Shown piece by piece: positions 18,132-26,875 of a DNA stretch of 64,000 bases. Positions within the stretch are counted from its first letter, which is position 1. Each line of letters starts with the position of its first letter. Made by a program: the position numbers and the translations under genes. Where the stretch lies: contig NZ_CP042914.1 of assembly GCF_008065135.1 (NCBI RefSeq), positions 5,809,404 through 5,873,403 of the forward strand, given 5' to 3'. Under the pieces are notes generated by a model. The model was given only the letters and a program-made list of their open reading frames with translations, did not search any database and was not told the DNA's origin. Source of the stretch: Roseimaritima ulvae. GTDB taxonomy: Bacteria > Planctomycetota > Planctomycetia > Pirellulales > Pirellulaceae.

Positions 18132-19984
18132 CGTGCATCCTTGGTCGTGTTGAATTCCGCCGGCGAATCTGCTTCACGAATTTCATCCAACAACGCCGTC
18201 AGATCGATTTTGGCATACGGTCGATTGGCGGCCGGTTCGTCGTGGCTGGCATTGGCAACGTAGAACACACCGTCCTGCGGCACAAACAACACGTTGTGCA
18301 GGTTGGATGACATGGCTACTGGACGCGACATCAGCCATTGGCCCAGTTCCACATCGATTTCACCGTAGTTCTGTTGCACGCGTTGGCGGAGTGCTTCCAA
18401 GCGGCTGCCGGCCGACAACACCACGGCATCCTCGATACCTTCGCCCAGTCGCTCATGAGTCTGACCCGGCAGAATGAATTCCACCGATTCGGGAACCGCC
18501 GCCACGCCCACCGCGCGGTTGGTTTTACCATCGGCGAACACGTAATAATATTCGCAGGTACGCGGGCTTTCTTTCCACAGCTCCATGACTTCGTCCAGCG
18601 TCGAACATTCCTCGAGAGCGCGTCGCATCAGGGTCGCCATCGGCACGCCGTCCCACTGGCCCTCGCCATGTCCGCCCATTTCGCCCAGCGAGATCGCTTG
18701 GTCGTTCATCCCGCTGACGCTGCCCATAAAGCCCGCATAGCCGATGTTGCCAAACGCGTGCTTACCATCGACTGCGACGATAAAGGTGGTGGCGGAATCT
18801 TGTAGACCAATCGTCGTCATGTAGTCCAACACGCGGCCGTGATACAGCTTGCCGTCTTTGGTGGCCTTGCCATACAAGGCGAATCCGGAGCAGTGGAACA
18901 GTTCGGGAAACACATTCAGCACTTCCGCGGTCCGCGGCTCGACGCCCGCGGCGGCGGCAAAGGCGATCGTTTCGGTTTTATGATCGACCGGAATGTGGGG
19001 TGCCAAGCGTTGGTAAGCGGCATCCAAGTCGTGTCGGAACCAGCGTCCGGTACGGATCGTGTTGACGGTGCCAAAGGTACACAACACCGAATCGATACAG
19101 CGGCGAGCTTCCTTGGCCAACAGCGTGCCGTGAGCCGTGCCGATTTCTGCGGGCGTGCCTTTGAGCAACGCCACTCGCTGCCCATCGATCCAACGCAGTT
19201 CGCCATTCGCGACTTTGCGATTTCGCTGCAGGGGCGCCGTCAACAGACGCGACGGCGAAGCAATTTCGAAACCGCGACGAACCCCGCGGGCCAGTGTCCG
19301 TTCCAGCTCGCGCCGCGGCAGGGCAACCTGTTTAAAATCGGGCCAATCGTCCGCCTTGCGAGCCGCCGGAACCGCCTTCTCCAGCGTCAACGTGGCCCGG
19401 TGCTGGTCGGCCAACGTCAGCAGCAGACGGTTTTCAGCGGCATCGATTTTGAAAGCAACGTCGTCGCCGGCCGTCCAATGCTGCTTTGCCGCATCGAACC
19501 GTACATCCAACAGTCCGGTCAACACTTGTGCGATCGACGACGCGTCCGCTTGCTGCAGCAGCGATACGCCCAGCGTGATATTCGATCCCGATCCTAACAA
19601 CCGGTCGGTCATCCCCAGCGGCGACAGTTGATCGTCTGCATCCACCGCTCCGGCCCCGACAAACACCACTTTGTGATGCGGCAAGGCCAAGGCCGTCGCG
19701 TCGCCGCGACGGCGAATCTGCAAGCTGTAATCGGGATGGGTTAGCTGTAAGTCAAACGATTGATCGTCAAACCGCACCAACCGCCCATCAACATGCTGCG
19801 GCTGTCCGTCGATAACCACATCGGCGTCCAGAGAAACCGCAAAGCTGTGCTGCGAGCCGGAAAAGCATTTTAGAAAGGGTTGCAGCTGCGGCCCCAAGCG
19901 TTGCGCATCGTTAGCCGATTGAGCAAACGCCAGCGTGGGAAGCAAGAAAACGCAAATGACACAGCGTGATACGAAGCGAAACAT
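18128..19984 (-). CDS. C45-family Ntn acyltransferase/peptidase with extra N-terminal domain
   Basis: A 618-residue exported protein (signal CVICVFLLPTLAFAQ). Residues about 30-240 form a beta-rich region reminiscent of LolA or DUF2092-type lipid-binding folds (inferred only from pattern). From about 275 it matches the C45 / acyl-CoA:6-aminopenicillanate acyltransferase family: GTPAEIGTAHGTLLAKEA, then ELFHCSGFALYGKATKDG with Cys365 as the expected autoprocessing nucleophile, and GYAGFMGSVSGMNDQAISLG. Members hydrolyse or transfer amides such as acyl-amino acids; the substrate here is unknown. Cleavage before Cys365 would split it into two chains, as in the family. Coupled to the downstream hydrolase. 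Confidence 0.82.
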   Translation of the reverse strand: MFRFVSRCVICVFLLPTLAFAQSANDAQRLGPQLQPFLKCFSGSQHSFAVSLDADVVIDGQPQHVDGRLVRFDDQSFDLQLTHPDYSLQIRRRGDATALALPHHKVVFVGAGAVDADDQLSPLGMTDRLLGSGSNITLGVSLLQQADASSIAQVLTGLLDVRFDAAKQHWTAGDDVAFKIDAAENRLLLTLADQHRATLTLEKAVPAARKADDWPDFKQVALPRRELERTLARGVRRGFEIASPSRLLTAPLQRNRKVANGELRWIDGQRVALLKGTPAEIGTAHGTLLAKEARRCIDSVLCTFGTVNTIRTGRWFRHDLDAAYQRLAPHIPVDHKTETIAFAAAAGVEPRTAEVLNVFPELFHCSGFALYGKATKDGKLYHGRVLDYMTTIGLQDSATTFIVAVDGKHAFGNIGYAGFMGSVSGMNDQAISLGEMGGHGEGQWDGVPMATLMRRALEECSTLDEVMELWKESPRTCEYYYVFADGKTNRAVGVAAVPESVEFILPGQTHERLGEGIEDAVVLSAGSRLEALRQRVQQNYGEIDVELGQWLMSRPVAMSSNLHNVLFVPQDGVFYVANASHDEPAANRPYAKIDLTALLDEIREADSPAEFNTTKDAR

Positions 19985-20379
19985 ACCCCATCCTCGGAAA
20001 CCGGTTCGGTGTGAAGGTCAATGTAGGGGCGTGATTATAGAACCTGGCGCCGCAATATCCAGCTTTCAGCGAAATAAGGGACCGCAACCATGGGCTGGTA
20101 AGTCTAATGGCATCTACATCGGCGTCAGGGGTTCCGTGACGCGAAATCGCAGTGCAGTCGCACAGCAGGTTTCAGCCGCGCAGCGGCGGCATCATGTAGC
20201 CATGGGCGCGAGCCCATGGACCCGGTGACACAAGCATGCGCCAAGTCCCAACGGGAGGACATAAGTTTGGGGCCGCCGAGGACTGCTGTCGCTCCGTTGG
20301 GGCTTGGCACGAGTGGACGTCCCCCAACCATGGGCTGGCGCCCATGGCTACATGCCGTCGTCCCTTCGGGACTTAAGAA
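19985..20379. other. Gene-free stretch with promoter-like box and repeat
   Basis: About 395 bases. Near the C45 gene, TATAAT is present on the minus strand at 20034-20039, 50 bases before its start, without a convincing -35. The rest is occupied by the TTTCAGCCGCG repeat described separately and a short unexplained segment at 20050-20160. Confidence 0.55.
20167..20372. repeat. TTTCAGCCGCG / CCCAACGGG composite repeat, copy A
   Basis: Begins AGGTTTCAGCCGCG, then GCCATGGGC...GCCCATGG (hairpin), CAAGTCCCAACGGG, GACATAAGTTTGGGG and ends with an inverted part (CCATGGGCTGGCGCCCATGG). The first 130 bases match 40440-40570 with few changes, and the hairpin end recurs inverted at 63097-63144. No coding function is seen. 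Confidence 0.8.
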
Positions 20380-21633
20380 CTAAGCGAAGCTAGACGCTTT
20401 ACGACTTCGATTGCGGCCATTGCTGCGGTTGCCACCACTGTGATTGCGATTGCCGGAACCGCCACGGCGACGCGGCTTGCTAGGGGCCGGTTGCGGCGGG
20501 TCGAGTTTGGCATCGGGGTTTTCGATTCGCAGTGACTGGCCGATCCATTTTTCGATGGCCTGCAACTTGTCACGTTCGTCGGATGTGCAGAACGAGATGG
20601 CGATCCCATCGGCGCCGGCGCGACCGGTTCGGCCGATCCGATGCACGTAGCTTTCCGGTTCGACGGGCATGTCATAATTGATCACGTGGCTGATGCCATC
20701 GATGTCGATCCCGCGGGCCGCCACGTCGGTAGCAACCAGCACATTGACGCGTTTATTGCGAAAAGCGGTCAGCGCCTGTTGGCGGGCATTCTGAGTTTTA
20801 TTGCCGTGGATGGCTGCAGCCGAAATCCCGGCTCGAGCCAGTTTTTTGCTCAGCCCATTAGCGCCGTGTTTGGTACGAGTAAACACGATCGATTGCTCCA
20901 CCTGGTCACTGCCCAGCAGATCGCGGAGCGAAGCCAGTTTTTCACCGCGGTTGATCAGTCGCACCGACTGTTCGATCTGTTCCACGCTGGTCGTCTTGGG
21001 CGTGACGTTGACCGAGATCGGATTGAACAACAACTGCGAGGCCAGCTCGCGAATTTTGGGTGCCAAGGTGGCCGAGAAGAACAGCGACTGACGTTCGCGC
21101 GGCAGGTCGGCAATGATCTTCTTTAGCGCCGGCAGAAAGCCCATGTCCAACATCCGATCGGCTTCGTCGAGGACAAACATTTCCACTTCGGAAAGGTTGA
21201 TATGGCCCTGTTCCATCAAATCCAACAGGCGACCGGGCGTAGCGATCAGCACATCGGCGCCGCGGCGTAGCGCCCGGACCTGTTCGCCCTGGCCAACACC
21301 ACCGTAGACAAGTGCCTGACGGAACTTGACGTGTTTGCCATACACCTCAAAGCTTTCACTGATCTGAATCGCCAGCTCGCGCGTCGGCGCCAGCACCAAA
21401 GCGTTGGGGCGGCCCGGCGTGGGCTGCTGCGGTTCGTGGCCCAAGTAATCCAAAATCGGCAACGCAAATGCGGCCGTCTTTCCGGTCCCGGTTTGCGCGC
21501 ATCCGAGCACATCTTGCCCGGCAATCGCCGCGGGAATCGTTTGAGCTTGAATCGGAGTGGGCTGTTCGTAGTTTTGTTCCGCCAGCGCACGCTTCAGCGG
21601 AGCAAACAAATCCATTGTTTCAAAAGTAGTCAA
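20380..21633 (-). CDS. DEAD-box ATP-dependent RNA helicase, RhlE type
   Basis: Unwinds structured RNA in the cytoplasm. All motifs are visible: Q motif PTPIQ, motif I AQTGTGKT, Ia APTRELA, motif II VLDEADRMLDMGF, motif III FFSATL, IV-V, and VI HRIGRTGRAG. The C-terminus is a basic Gly/Arg/Asn-rich tail (KPRRRGGSGNRNHSGGNR) for RNA binding. I place the start at TTG 21633: the conserved aromatic 17 residues before the Q motif (FETMDLFAPLKRAL) lies upstream of the first ATG (21615), so starting at that ATG would delete it. The product is then 417 residues, a normal RhlE length. A 250-base upstream open frame is not conserved in type. Confidence 0.93.
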   Translation of the reverse strand: MTTFETMDLFAPLKRALAEQNYEQPTPIQAQTIPAAIAGQDVLGCAQTGTGKTAAFALPILDYLGHEPQQPTPGRPNALVLAPTRELAIQISESFEVYGKHVKFRQALVYGGVGQGEQVRALRRGADVLIATPGRLLDLMEQGHINLSEVEMFVLDEADRMLDMGFLPALKKIIADLPRERQSLFFSATLAPKIRELASQLLFNPISVNVTPKTTSVEQIEQSVRLINRGEKLASLRDLLGSDQVEQSIVFTRTKHGANGLSKKLARAGISAAAIHGNKTQNARQQALTAFRNKRVNVLVATDVAARGIDIDGISHVINYDMPVEPESYVHRIGRTGRAGADGIAISFCTSDERDKLQAIEKWIGQSLRIENPDAKLDPPQPAPSKPRRRGGSGNRNHSGGNRSNGRNRSRKASSFA

Positions 21634-21988
21634 AGGTTTTCTTTGTGTTCGAGGTCCCTGGGCAGCGATTTTCCATCGCTGGCAGTCAGGAGTTCCGGAC
21701 CAACAAGAAAGTCTCGGAAGGGCGCGGGAAATTCCGCGGAGGTGAGAAGCCAAGCTGTTAGCTCGGCGAATGCTCTCGCTGACTGGAACACGCACGCCTT
21801 GGAGAGGTGCATTTCTCGTTACATTCCAGCCTTCTCGGGGATCGAGCGCGTCGAATTGGCTCAATCTGTTTACAACAGTCTAGCTGCGCTGGGGGAAAAC
21901 GCCAATCCCAATTGCGGAAATGCTCGTTACCGCGTGTTAGAATGGGCGCCCTTCCTGTCTATCTCCCTTTTCCCGAGTCCTTCCCACC
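21634..21988. other. Divergent intergenic region, helicase / sulfatase
   Basis: About 355 bases without a supportable gene. A hairpin CAGCGAT-TTTCC-ATCGCTG lies at 21663-21681, in what would be the 5' leader of the helicase mRNA; leaders of cold-shock helicases are often regulatory, but no further evidence is present. TTAGAATGGG at 21937-21946 is a possible -10 for the sulfatase. Confidence 0.45.
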
Positions 21989-23392
21989 ATGCATCGAACG
22001 CTTCTGTTTTTGGCTTTATTGGGTTCTCTGTTGCCGCTGATTGCCTCCGCTGCGGACTCCAAACCAAACTTCGTCATTATCTTTGCCGACGATCAGGGCT
22101 ACGGCGATCTGGGCTGCTTTGGGTCCAAAAAGATTAAGACCCCCAATATCGACCGGATGGCGAAAGAAGGCCGGCGGTTTACCAATTTCATGGTCGCTTC
22201 CCCGGTTTGCACGCCGTCGCGCGCCGCCTTGTTGACCGGGTGTTATCCCAAGCGAGTTGGCCTGCACCAACACGTGCTGTTTCCGCAATCGACCAAGGGG
22301 CTGAACCCCAACGAACACACGATCGCCGATCATTTAAAAGCAGAAGGCTACGCCACCGCCTGCTTTGGCAAGTGGCATCTGGGCCATCATCCCGAAACGC
22401 TGCCTCGGCAAAACGGCTTTGATGTCTATTTTGGCATTCCCTATTCCAACGACATGAATCACCCCGACAACAAGGGCAAGCCCCGCGTGCCGTCGGACCA
22501 ATTGTGGCGAAACCAAGCCAGCGCCGTGGAACTGTGGAAAACGCCGCTGATCGAAAACGAAAAAATCGTCGAAGTCCCCGTCGACCAACGCACCGTCACT
22601 CGGCGTTACACCGATCGAGCGATCGACTTTATCAGCGAACACAAAGACGAACCGTTCTTCGTCTACCTGCCGCACAGCATGCCGCACATCCCGCTGTACG
22701 TGCCCGAAGATGCGTATGATCCCGATCCACAAAATGCCTACACCTGCGTGATCGAACACATCGATACCGAAGTCGGACGGCTGATGGATACTATTCGCCA
22801 GCTGGACTTGGCCGACAACACTTACGTGATCTACACCTCGGACAACGGCCCTTGGTTGCAGTTCAAAAACCACGGCGGGTCGGCCGGCCCCCTGCGAGCC
22901 GGCAAGGGCACCACCTTCGAAGGCGGCCAACGCGTGCCCTGTGTAATGTGGGGCCCGGGACGTATTCCCGCCGGCAGCCAGTGCGACGAACTGGTGGCCT
23001 CCATCGATATCCTGCCCACGATCGCGACCCTGGTCGGCAGCCCGCTGCCGCAAGATCGCAAGATCGATGGAATGGATATGTCCCATCAACTGACCGGCGC
23101 CCCCCGGCCCACTCGCGATGAATACCTGCACTACACCTCGCGTGGCCAAATCGAAGGCATTCGGGTTGGCAACTGGAAACTGTTGGTCAAGAACCAGCGC
23201 CAACGGAACGCCAAGCAAAATACTAAGCTGCCCACTCCGGAGGTCTTGCTGTTCGATCTAGACGCCGATGTCGGCGAGCAAAACAATCTGGCCGCATCGC
23301 ATCCCGACGTCGTGCAGAAGTTGCAAACCCGAATGCTGGAGCTGGACGCCGAAATCGAAGCCAACGCTCGGGCGCCTTGGAAGAAACCCTAG
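21989..23392 (+). CDS. Exported Cys-type sulfatase (arylsulfatase family)
   Basis: A 467-residue periplasmic or secreted sulfatase. The signal peptide (LLFLALLGSLLPLIASAA) is followed by the metal-binding start PNFVIIFADDQGYGDLGCFG, and the formylglycine signature CTPSR at residues 74-78 (Cys74 converted by a sulfatase-modifying enzyme encoded elsewhere), then LLTGCYPKRVG. YTSDNGPW carries further metal ligands. Family S1 sulfatases hydrolyse sulfate esters of algal and host glycans; Pirellulaceae encode very many. The exact substrate is not evident. Single gene, flanked by the helicase and a repeat pair. Confidence 0.94.
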   Translation: MHRTLLFLALLGSLLPLIASAADSKPNFVIIFADDQGYGDLGCFGSKKIKTPNIDRMAKEGRRFTNFMVASPVCTPSRAALLTGCYPKRVGLHQHVLFPQSTKGLNPNEHTIADHLKAEGYATACFGKWHLGHHPETLPRQNGFDVYFGIPYSNDMNHPDNKGKPRVPSDQLWRNQASAVELWKTPLIENEKIVEVPVDQRTVTRRYTDRAIDFISEHKDEPFFVYLPHSMPHIPLYVPEDAYDPDPQNAYTCVIEHIDTEVGRLMDTIRQLDLADNTYVIYTSDNGPWLQFKNHGGSAGPLRAGKGTTFEGGQRVPCVMWGPGRIPAGSQCDELVASIDILPTIATLVGSPLPQDRKIDGMDMSHQLTGAPRPTRDEYLHYTSRGQIEGIRVGNWKLLVKNQRQRNAKQNTKLPTPEVLLFDLDADVGEQNNLAASHPDVVQKLQTRMLELDAEIEANARAPWKKP

Positions 23393-23418
23393 TGCTGTGG
23401 TCCGCTTAGAAATTAGGA

Positions 23419-23484
23419 TAGCGGATCTCGCCAGAGATTGGATCGGGGCGGAAAAAGGTCCAAAGTCTGGCGACTTCGGCTACG
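23419..23484. repeat. Inverted pair of REP-like TGGC-loop hairpins
   Basis: Element 1 at 23419-23441 (stem ATCTC/GAGAT, loop GCCA) and element 2 at 23460-23484 (stem AAGTC/GACTT, loop TGGC) face each other across 18 bases. Both carry the family's GCTA(C) end. They lie between the convergent sulfatase and DUF900 genes, a position where such hairpins could terminate or stabilise both transcripts. Confidence 0.85.
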
Positions 23485-23526
23485 GCCAGCCCCCAAGCAA
23501 ATGTCTACACAGCCTTAGGCGATTAC

Positions 23527-25266
23527 CTACCGCAGGTTTCCTGCGGCGGGTTGCTGTGCCAGTTGCCAATAGATGCCGGCCATGCTTTGGCGGCTGATCA
23601 GCTGGTTCCGCTGGGGGGCGGGCAGCCGGGCGCGGATGACTTCGTATAATTCCCGCAACATCGACTCGTTGTCACCGTAATAACTGTGCCCCAGCAAACT
23701 CAGATCGATGCCGCTAACATCGATCGTTTCCACGCCGGGGACCACCACGATGTTGTCTCCACCGTCGCCGGCTCGCGGATAACCGTGAACCTGTTTCGAA
23801 GCCTGCAACGCTTGGTCATCCGACGAAGCGTATAGGGTGACTTGGTTGGCGATGTCCAACAGAGCCGGTGCCAGGTCACGGCGGAAGCGGTCGGCGTCCA
23901 CGTCCGGCGCGGCCAAGACCACGCGGTCGAACAGCGGCGACGACTGCTCAGGACGCTGCCAATGCAGCTGTTGCAGCGCCGCCGTCATGGCTCGATTGCC
24001 CATGCTGTGAGCCACCACGTTGATCGATTTCGCCCCGCTCTCTTCGGCTAATTCCAACAAGAACGATTGCAGATGGGTGACCGTCCAAGCCACATTGTTT
24101 TCGTCGATGGTGTAACCGACCAACGATCCCTGACTGGGCCAGCTGTAACAAACGGGCACGCCTTCAAAGGGCAGGTCGATGGCGATTTGAGCAGTCCGCT
24201 GCACGGCCGATTCGAAGTCCACGTTGTAGCCATGGATAAACACCAGCATGTCCTGGTCGGGCGAAGCGGCCACGGTACCGGACAACCGCTGCATAAAGTC
24301 GCCCTCCGACAACTCCGTGGCACTGGTCAGCACGATGTGCTTCTGCTGGTCTTCATGAATTTCAAATCGCAGCAGACTGGGCCGTTCGACCTGACCTCGT
24401 TGATGCGAATTGGGCACCGTGACTTCGCAAACCCCGCGGGCCAACGTGCCGCGGTCGCCTCCATAGGTGACGCCATGCTTTTCGATATTGGTTTGTCCAC
24501 TGGCCAGTAACGCGACACCTGCACAGCCGCTGAGCCCCGCCAACATGGCGGCCGTCGCCGCCGACGTGGTCCGGCCCCGCAGCCCCTGTACCGCGGCGGC
24601 CAGCAGTAACAGAACCGCACAACCGGCTAACAGCAAGACCGTTTGCTGCTGTCCGGTGACTTCGATGGCTGACAGCGGCAGCGATCCGCGTTGTCGATCG
24701 GTGGCGTAAAACACCTGGACGGTGGCAAAGCCGTCTCCGGGACGGACCTGCGTGCCGGCCGGCAAAGTTGCCATCGGGGGCTCCATCGCCTGCGGCGCCG
24801 GGCTCGCCGACGCCGCGGCGACCTCCATCTGAGGCACGCGAGCGTTCTGAGGAGCCACCATCGCCTGCGGCGCTGCCGTCGTGGCTTCGCTGCGGACGGC
24901 CATGGATTCACTGCGGACGGCCATCGCCTGGCTGCGGACCGACATGGCTTCACTGCGAACCGACATCGCTTGCTGGGAAGCCGCACTGGTTTGGATGGGC
25001 ATCTGTAGGCCATCAACGGGAGCCGCTGCCGCATCGGCACGCGCCGTATCAGCCGGCACCCGAATCGTCTCCGCGGGCACGTAAGCCGAATCCTCGACAG
25101 CGGCCGTCTCGGCGGGAGTGGTCTCGGCGGGAACGGTCTCGGCTGGCTCCGGTGCCGCTTCCTTTCCGCCGCAGCCGCTCAACACCAACGACACGCACAC
25201 CAATAGCAGCGACGTGTGGGGGCGCCACGCTGTAAAACGTCGTGGCAAACAGGAAACGCGTTCCAT
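23527..25266 (-). CDS. Lipoprotein with DUF900-type alpha/beta hydrolase domain
   Basis: About 579 residues from ATG 25266 (GGAG lies 12 bases upstream; an ATG 24 bases further up is possible). The signal ends in the lipobox LVLSGC. A Glu/Ala/Pro region with PAETVPAETTPAET follows, then four AM(S/A)VRS(E/Q) heptapeptides at 24880-24990, then two hydrophobic segments (VLLLAGCAVLLLLAAAVQGL and MLAGLSGCAGVALLASG). The C-terminal half is a DUF900 / alpha-beta hydrolase: FIHGYNVDFESAVQRTAQIA, CYSWPSQG, and Ser421 in the nucleophile elbow AHSMGN. Probably envelope-anchored esterase; the substrate is unknown. Planctomycete caspase-like toxins are sometimes near DUF900, but none is here. Confidence 0.8.
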   Translation of the reverse strand: MERVSCLPRRFTAWRPHTSLLLVCVSLVLSGCGGKEAAPEPAETVPAETTPAETAAVEDSAYVPAETIRVPADTARADAAAAPVDGLQMPIQTSAASQQAMSVRSEAMSVRSQAMAVRSESMAVRSEATTAAPQAMVAPQNARVPQMEVAAASASPAPQAMEPPMATLPAGTQVRPGDGFATVQVFYATDRQRGSLPLSAIEVTGQQQTVLLLAGCAVLLLLAAAVQGLRGRTTSAATAAMLAGLSGCAGVALLASGQTNIEKHGVTYGGDRGTLARGVCEVTVPNSHQRGQVERPSLLRFEIHEDQQKHIVLTSATELSEGDFMQRLSGTVAASPDQDMLVFIHGYNVDFESAVQRTAQIAIDLPFEGVPVCYSWPSQGSLVGYTIDENNVAWTVTHLQSFLLELAEESGAKSINVVAHSMGNRAMTAALQQLHWQRPEQSSPLFDRVVLAAPDVDADRFRRDLAPALLDIANQVTLYASSDDQALQASKQVHGYPRAGDGGDNIVVVPGVETIDVSGIDLSLLGHSYYGDNESMLRELYEVIRARLPAPQRNQLISRQSMAGIYWQLAQQPAAGNLR

Positions 25267-25373
25267 CGTGGACAACTCCGGCCGAGGCAATGGTCGTGGA
25301 AGGTTTCCCCCCAGCTATAACAATTGTCCGGTGGCGAGGTCGATGGCGATTTTTTCTCTCGGGGGGAGGGCGT

Positions 25374-25793
25374 TCAGCGGATCATCAGCAGCTGGCAAAG
25401 CCCGCAAGCCGCCGCCGTCACGCCGACGCTTAACAACTTGGCCGCGATTGCCAACAGACTTCGATAAGACTTATGAGCGGACATTTGCATAGCGGCGTAA
25501 TGGAGCATCGCACAAGCCACCGCCGGCAGCAGAGCCAACACCAAAGCTACGCCGATGTAGGCGATGCCGCCGATCACCTGCGGCCCCGCGATCAAGGGCC
25601 AACCGGGAGGCGTCGTCGACCCGCGATACTGCAGCGGGACAAAGCCCACCCACATCAACACGATCACCGCGGTCAGCCAACTGACCGCCGCCGTCGATTC
25701 CCAATCTGCCGGCTTGGTTTCAAACCAGCGTGGTCCAGGCCGGGCCAGCGAGGACTCTTTGCCAGACGGGGGCTGATAAGGGTTTTCGTTCAT
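25374..25793 (-). CDS. Small membrane protein of unknown function
   Basis: About 139 residues from ATG 25793. The start MNENPYQPP is the N-terminal box common to many small planctomycete membrane proteins. Three or four hydrophobic stretches follow: TAAVSWLTAVIVLMWVGFV, GGIAYIGVALVLALLPAVAC and LLAIAAKLLSVGVTAAACG. No catalytic motif is visible and the topology is a guess. It lies downstream of nothing obvious, and its start is 95 bases from the divergent adenosine kinase gene, with which it shares the upstream region. Confidence 0.6.
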   Translation of the reverse strand: MNENPYQPPSGKESSLARPGPRWFETKPADWESTAAVSWLTAVIVLMWVGFVPLQYRGSTTPPGWPLIAGPQVIGGIAYIGVALVLALLPAVACAMLHYAAMQMSAHKSYRSLLAIAAKLLSVGVTAAACGLCQLLMIR

Positions 25794-25807
25794 GAGGCAC
25801 ATGGGAA

Positions 25808-25836
25808 TTGGCGAATTTGGGGCACCTGTCTATACT
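25808..25836 (+). promoter_or_regulatory. Predicted sigma-70-type promoter for adenosine kinase
   Basis: TTGGCG at 25808-25813, a 17-base spacer, then TATACT at 25831-25836, giving a start about 45 bases before the ATG at 25889. This is the best -35/-10 pair noticed in the window. It overlaps the upstream region of the divergent small membrane protein. Confidence 0.55.
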
Positions 25837-25888
25837 CTGGCTTCGAAATTTCTAAAGATTTTCCACCCTCCCGATCCATTGAGAATCC

Positions 25889-26875
25889 ATGTACGACGTG
25901 TTGGGCGTAGGCAACGCACTGGTTGATATTCAAACCCAGGTCTCTGACAAACTGGTGGCCCAATTCGGGTTCGACAAGGGCATCATGACCCTGGTCGACA
26001 ACGAGCGGCAACTGCAGGTGCTGGGCAGCTTGGACCATAATACATTGTACCGCTGCGCCGGCGGGTCGGCGGCCAACACGATCGTCGCCATTGCCGAATT
26101 CGGGGGCAAATCGGCTTATATCGGCAAAGTCAGCAACGATGAAGTGGGCGAGTTCTTCCTCAAGGACATGCGCGACAACGGCGTCAAAATCGACGTCGAG
26201 CGTTCCTCCGAGGGCCCCACGGGCACCTGTGCCGTGCTGATCACCGACGACGCCCAACGCACCATGCTGACCAACCTGGGCGTGTCGGCAACGCTTGACG
26301 TGAACGACGTCGACGAAGCCGAAATCAAACGCGCCAAGTACGTCTACGTCGAAGGCTATCTGCTGACCGGCGAATCGACCAAGGCCGCGGCCATGCGAGC
26401 GATCGAAATCGCCAAGCAACACGGCGTCAAAGTCGCCTTCACGGCCTCGGACCCGTTCCTGGTCAACATGCTGCGGGACGAGCTGTGGGAGCTGATCAAA
26501 GGCCCGGTCGACCTGCTGTTTTGCAACGAAGAAGAAGCCAAGAGCCTAACCGGCAAAGAGTCGGCCGAAGACTGTGCCCAGGAACTGCACAAGCACGCCG
26601 AAAACGTGGCCATGACGCTGGGCGCCGAAGGATCGATCGTGATGCACGATGGACAAACCATTCGAATTCCCGGGGTGCCCTGCCAAGCCATCGACACTAC
26701 CGGCGCCGGCGACATGTACGCCGGAGCGTTTTTATACGCCATCACCAACGGGATGACCTGGCAGCAAGCCGGCACGTTGGCCTCGCACGCCGCCTCGCGG
26801 ATCGTGTCGCAAATGGGCGCCCGACTGGACCAGAAGTTCACGCCCCACGAAGTCGAAGAGCTGATCGCCGTCTAG
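25889..26875 (+). CDS. Adenosine kinase / PfkB-family sugar kinase
   Basis: A 328-residue ribokinase-fold kinase. The start [17 protein letters not shown] and the second signature [17 protein letters not shown] (catalytic Asp in GAGD) are characteristic of the PfkB family. Length and the N-terminal pattern GNALVDI fit the bacterial adenosine kinase subgroup, which phosphorylates adenosine to AMP in purine salvage; ribokinase or fructokinase activity cannot be excluded without structure-guided alignment. The gene is monocistronic, has its own promoter-like pair upstream, and converges on the BBP7 gene, with stop codons overlapping by 4 bases. Confidence 0.9.
   Translation: MYDVLGVGNALVDIQTQVSDKLVAQFGFDKGIMTLVDNERQLQVLGSLDHNTLYRCAGGSAANTIVAIAEFGGKSAYIGKVSNDEVGEFFLKDMRDNGVKIDVERSSEGPTGTCAVLITDDAQRTMLTNLGVSATLDVNDVDEAEIKRAKYVYVEGYLLTGESTKAAAMRAIEIAKQHGVKVAFTASDPFLVNMLRDELWELIKGPVDLLFCNEEEAKSLTGKESAEDCAQELHKHAENVAMTLGAEGSIVMHDGQTIRIPGVPCQAIDTTGAGDMYAGAFLYAITNGMTWQQAGTLASHAASRIVSQMGARLDQKFTPHEVEELIAV

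Noticed and set aside
20380-21864. Longer helicase start at 21864
   Set aside because: It adds 77 residues with no DEAD-box feature and runs through a hairpin-bearing leader; the conserved N-terminus begins at the TTG at 21633.
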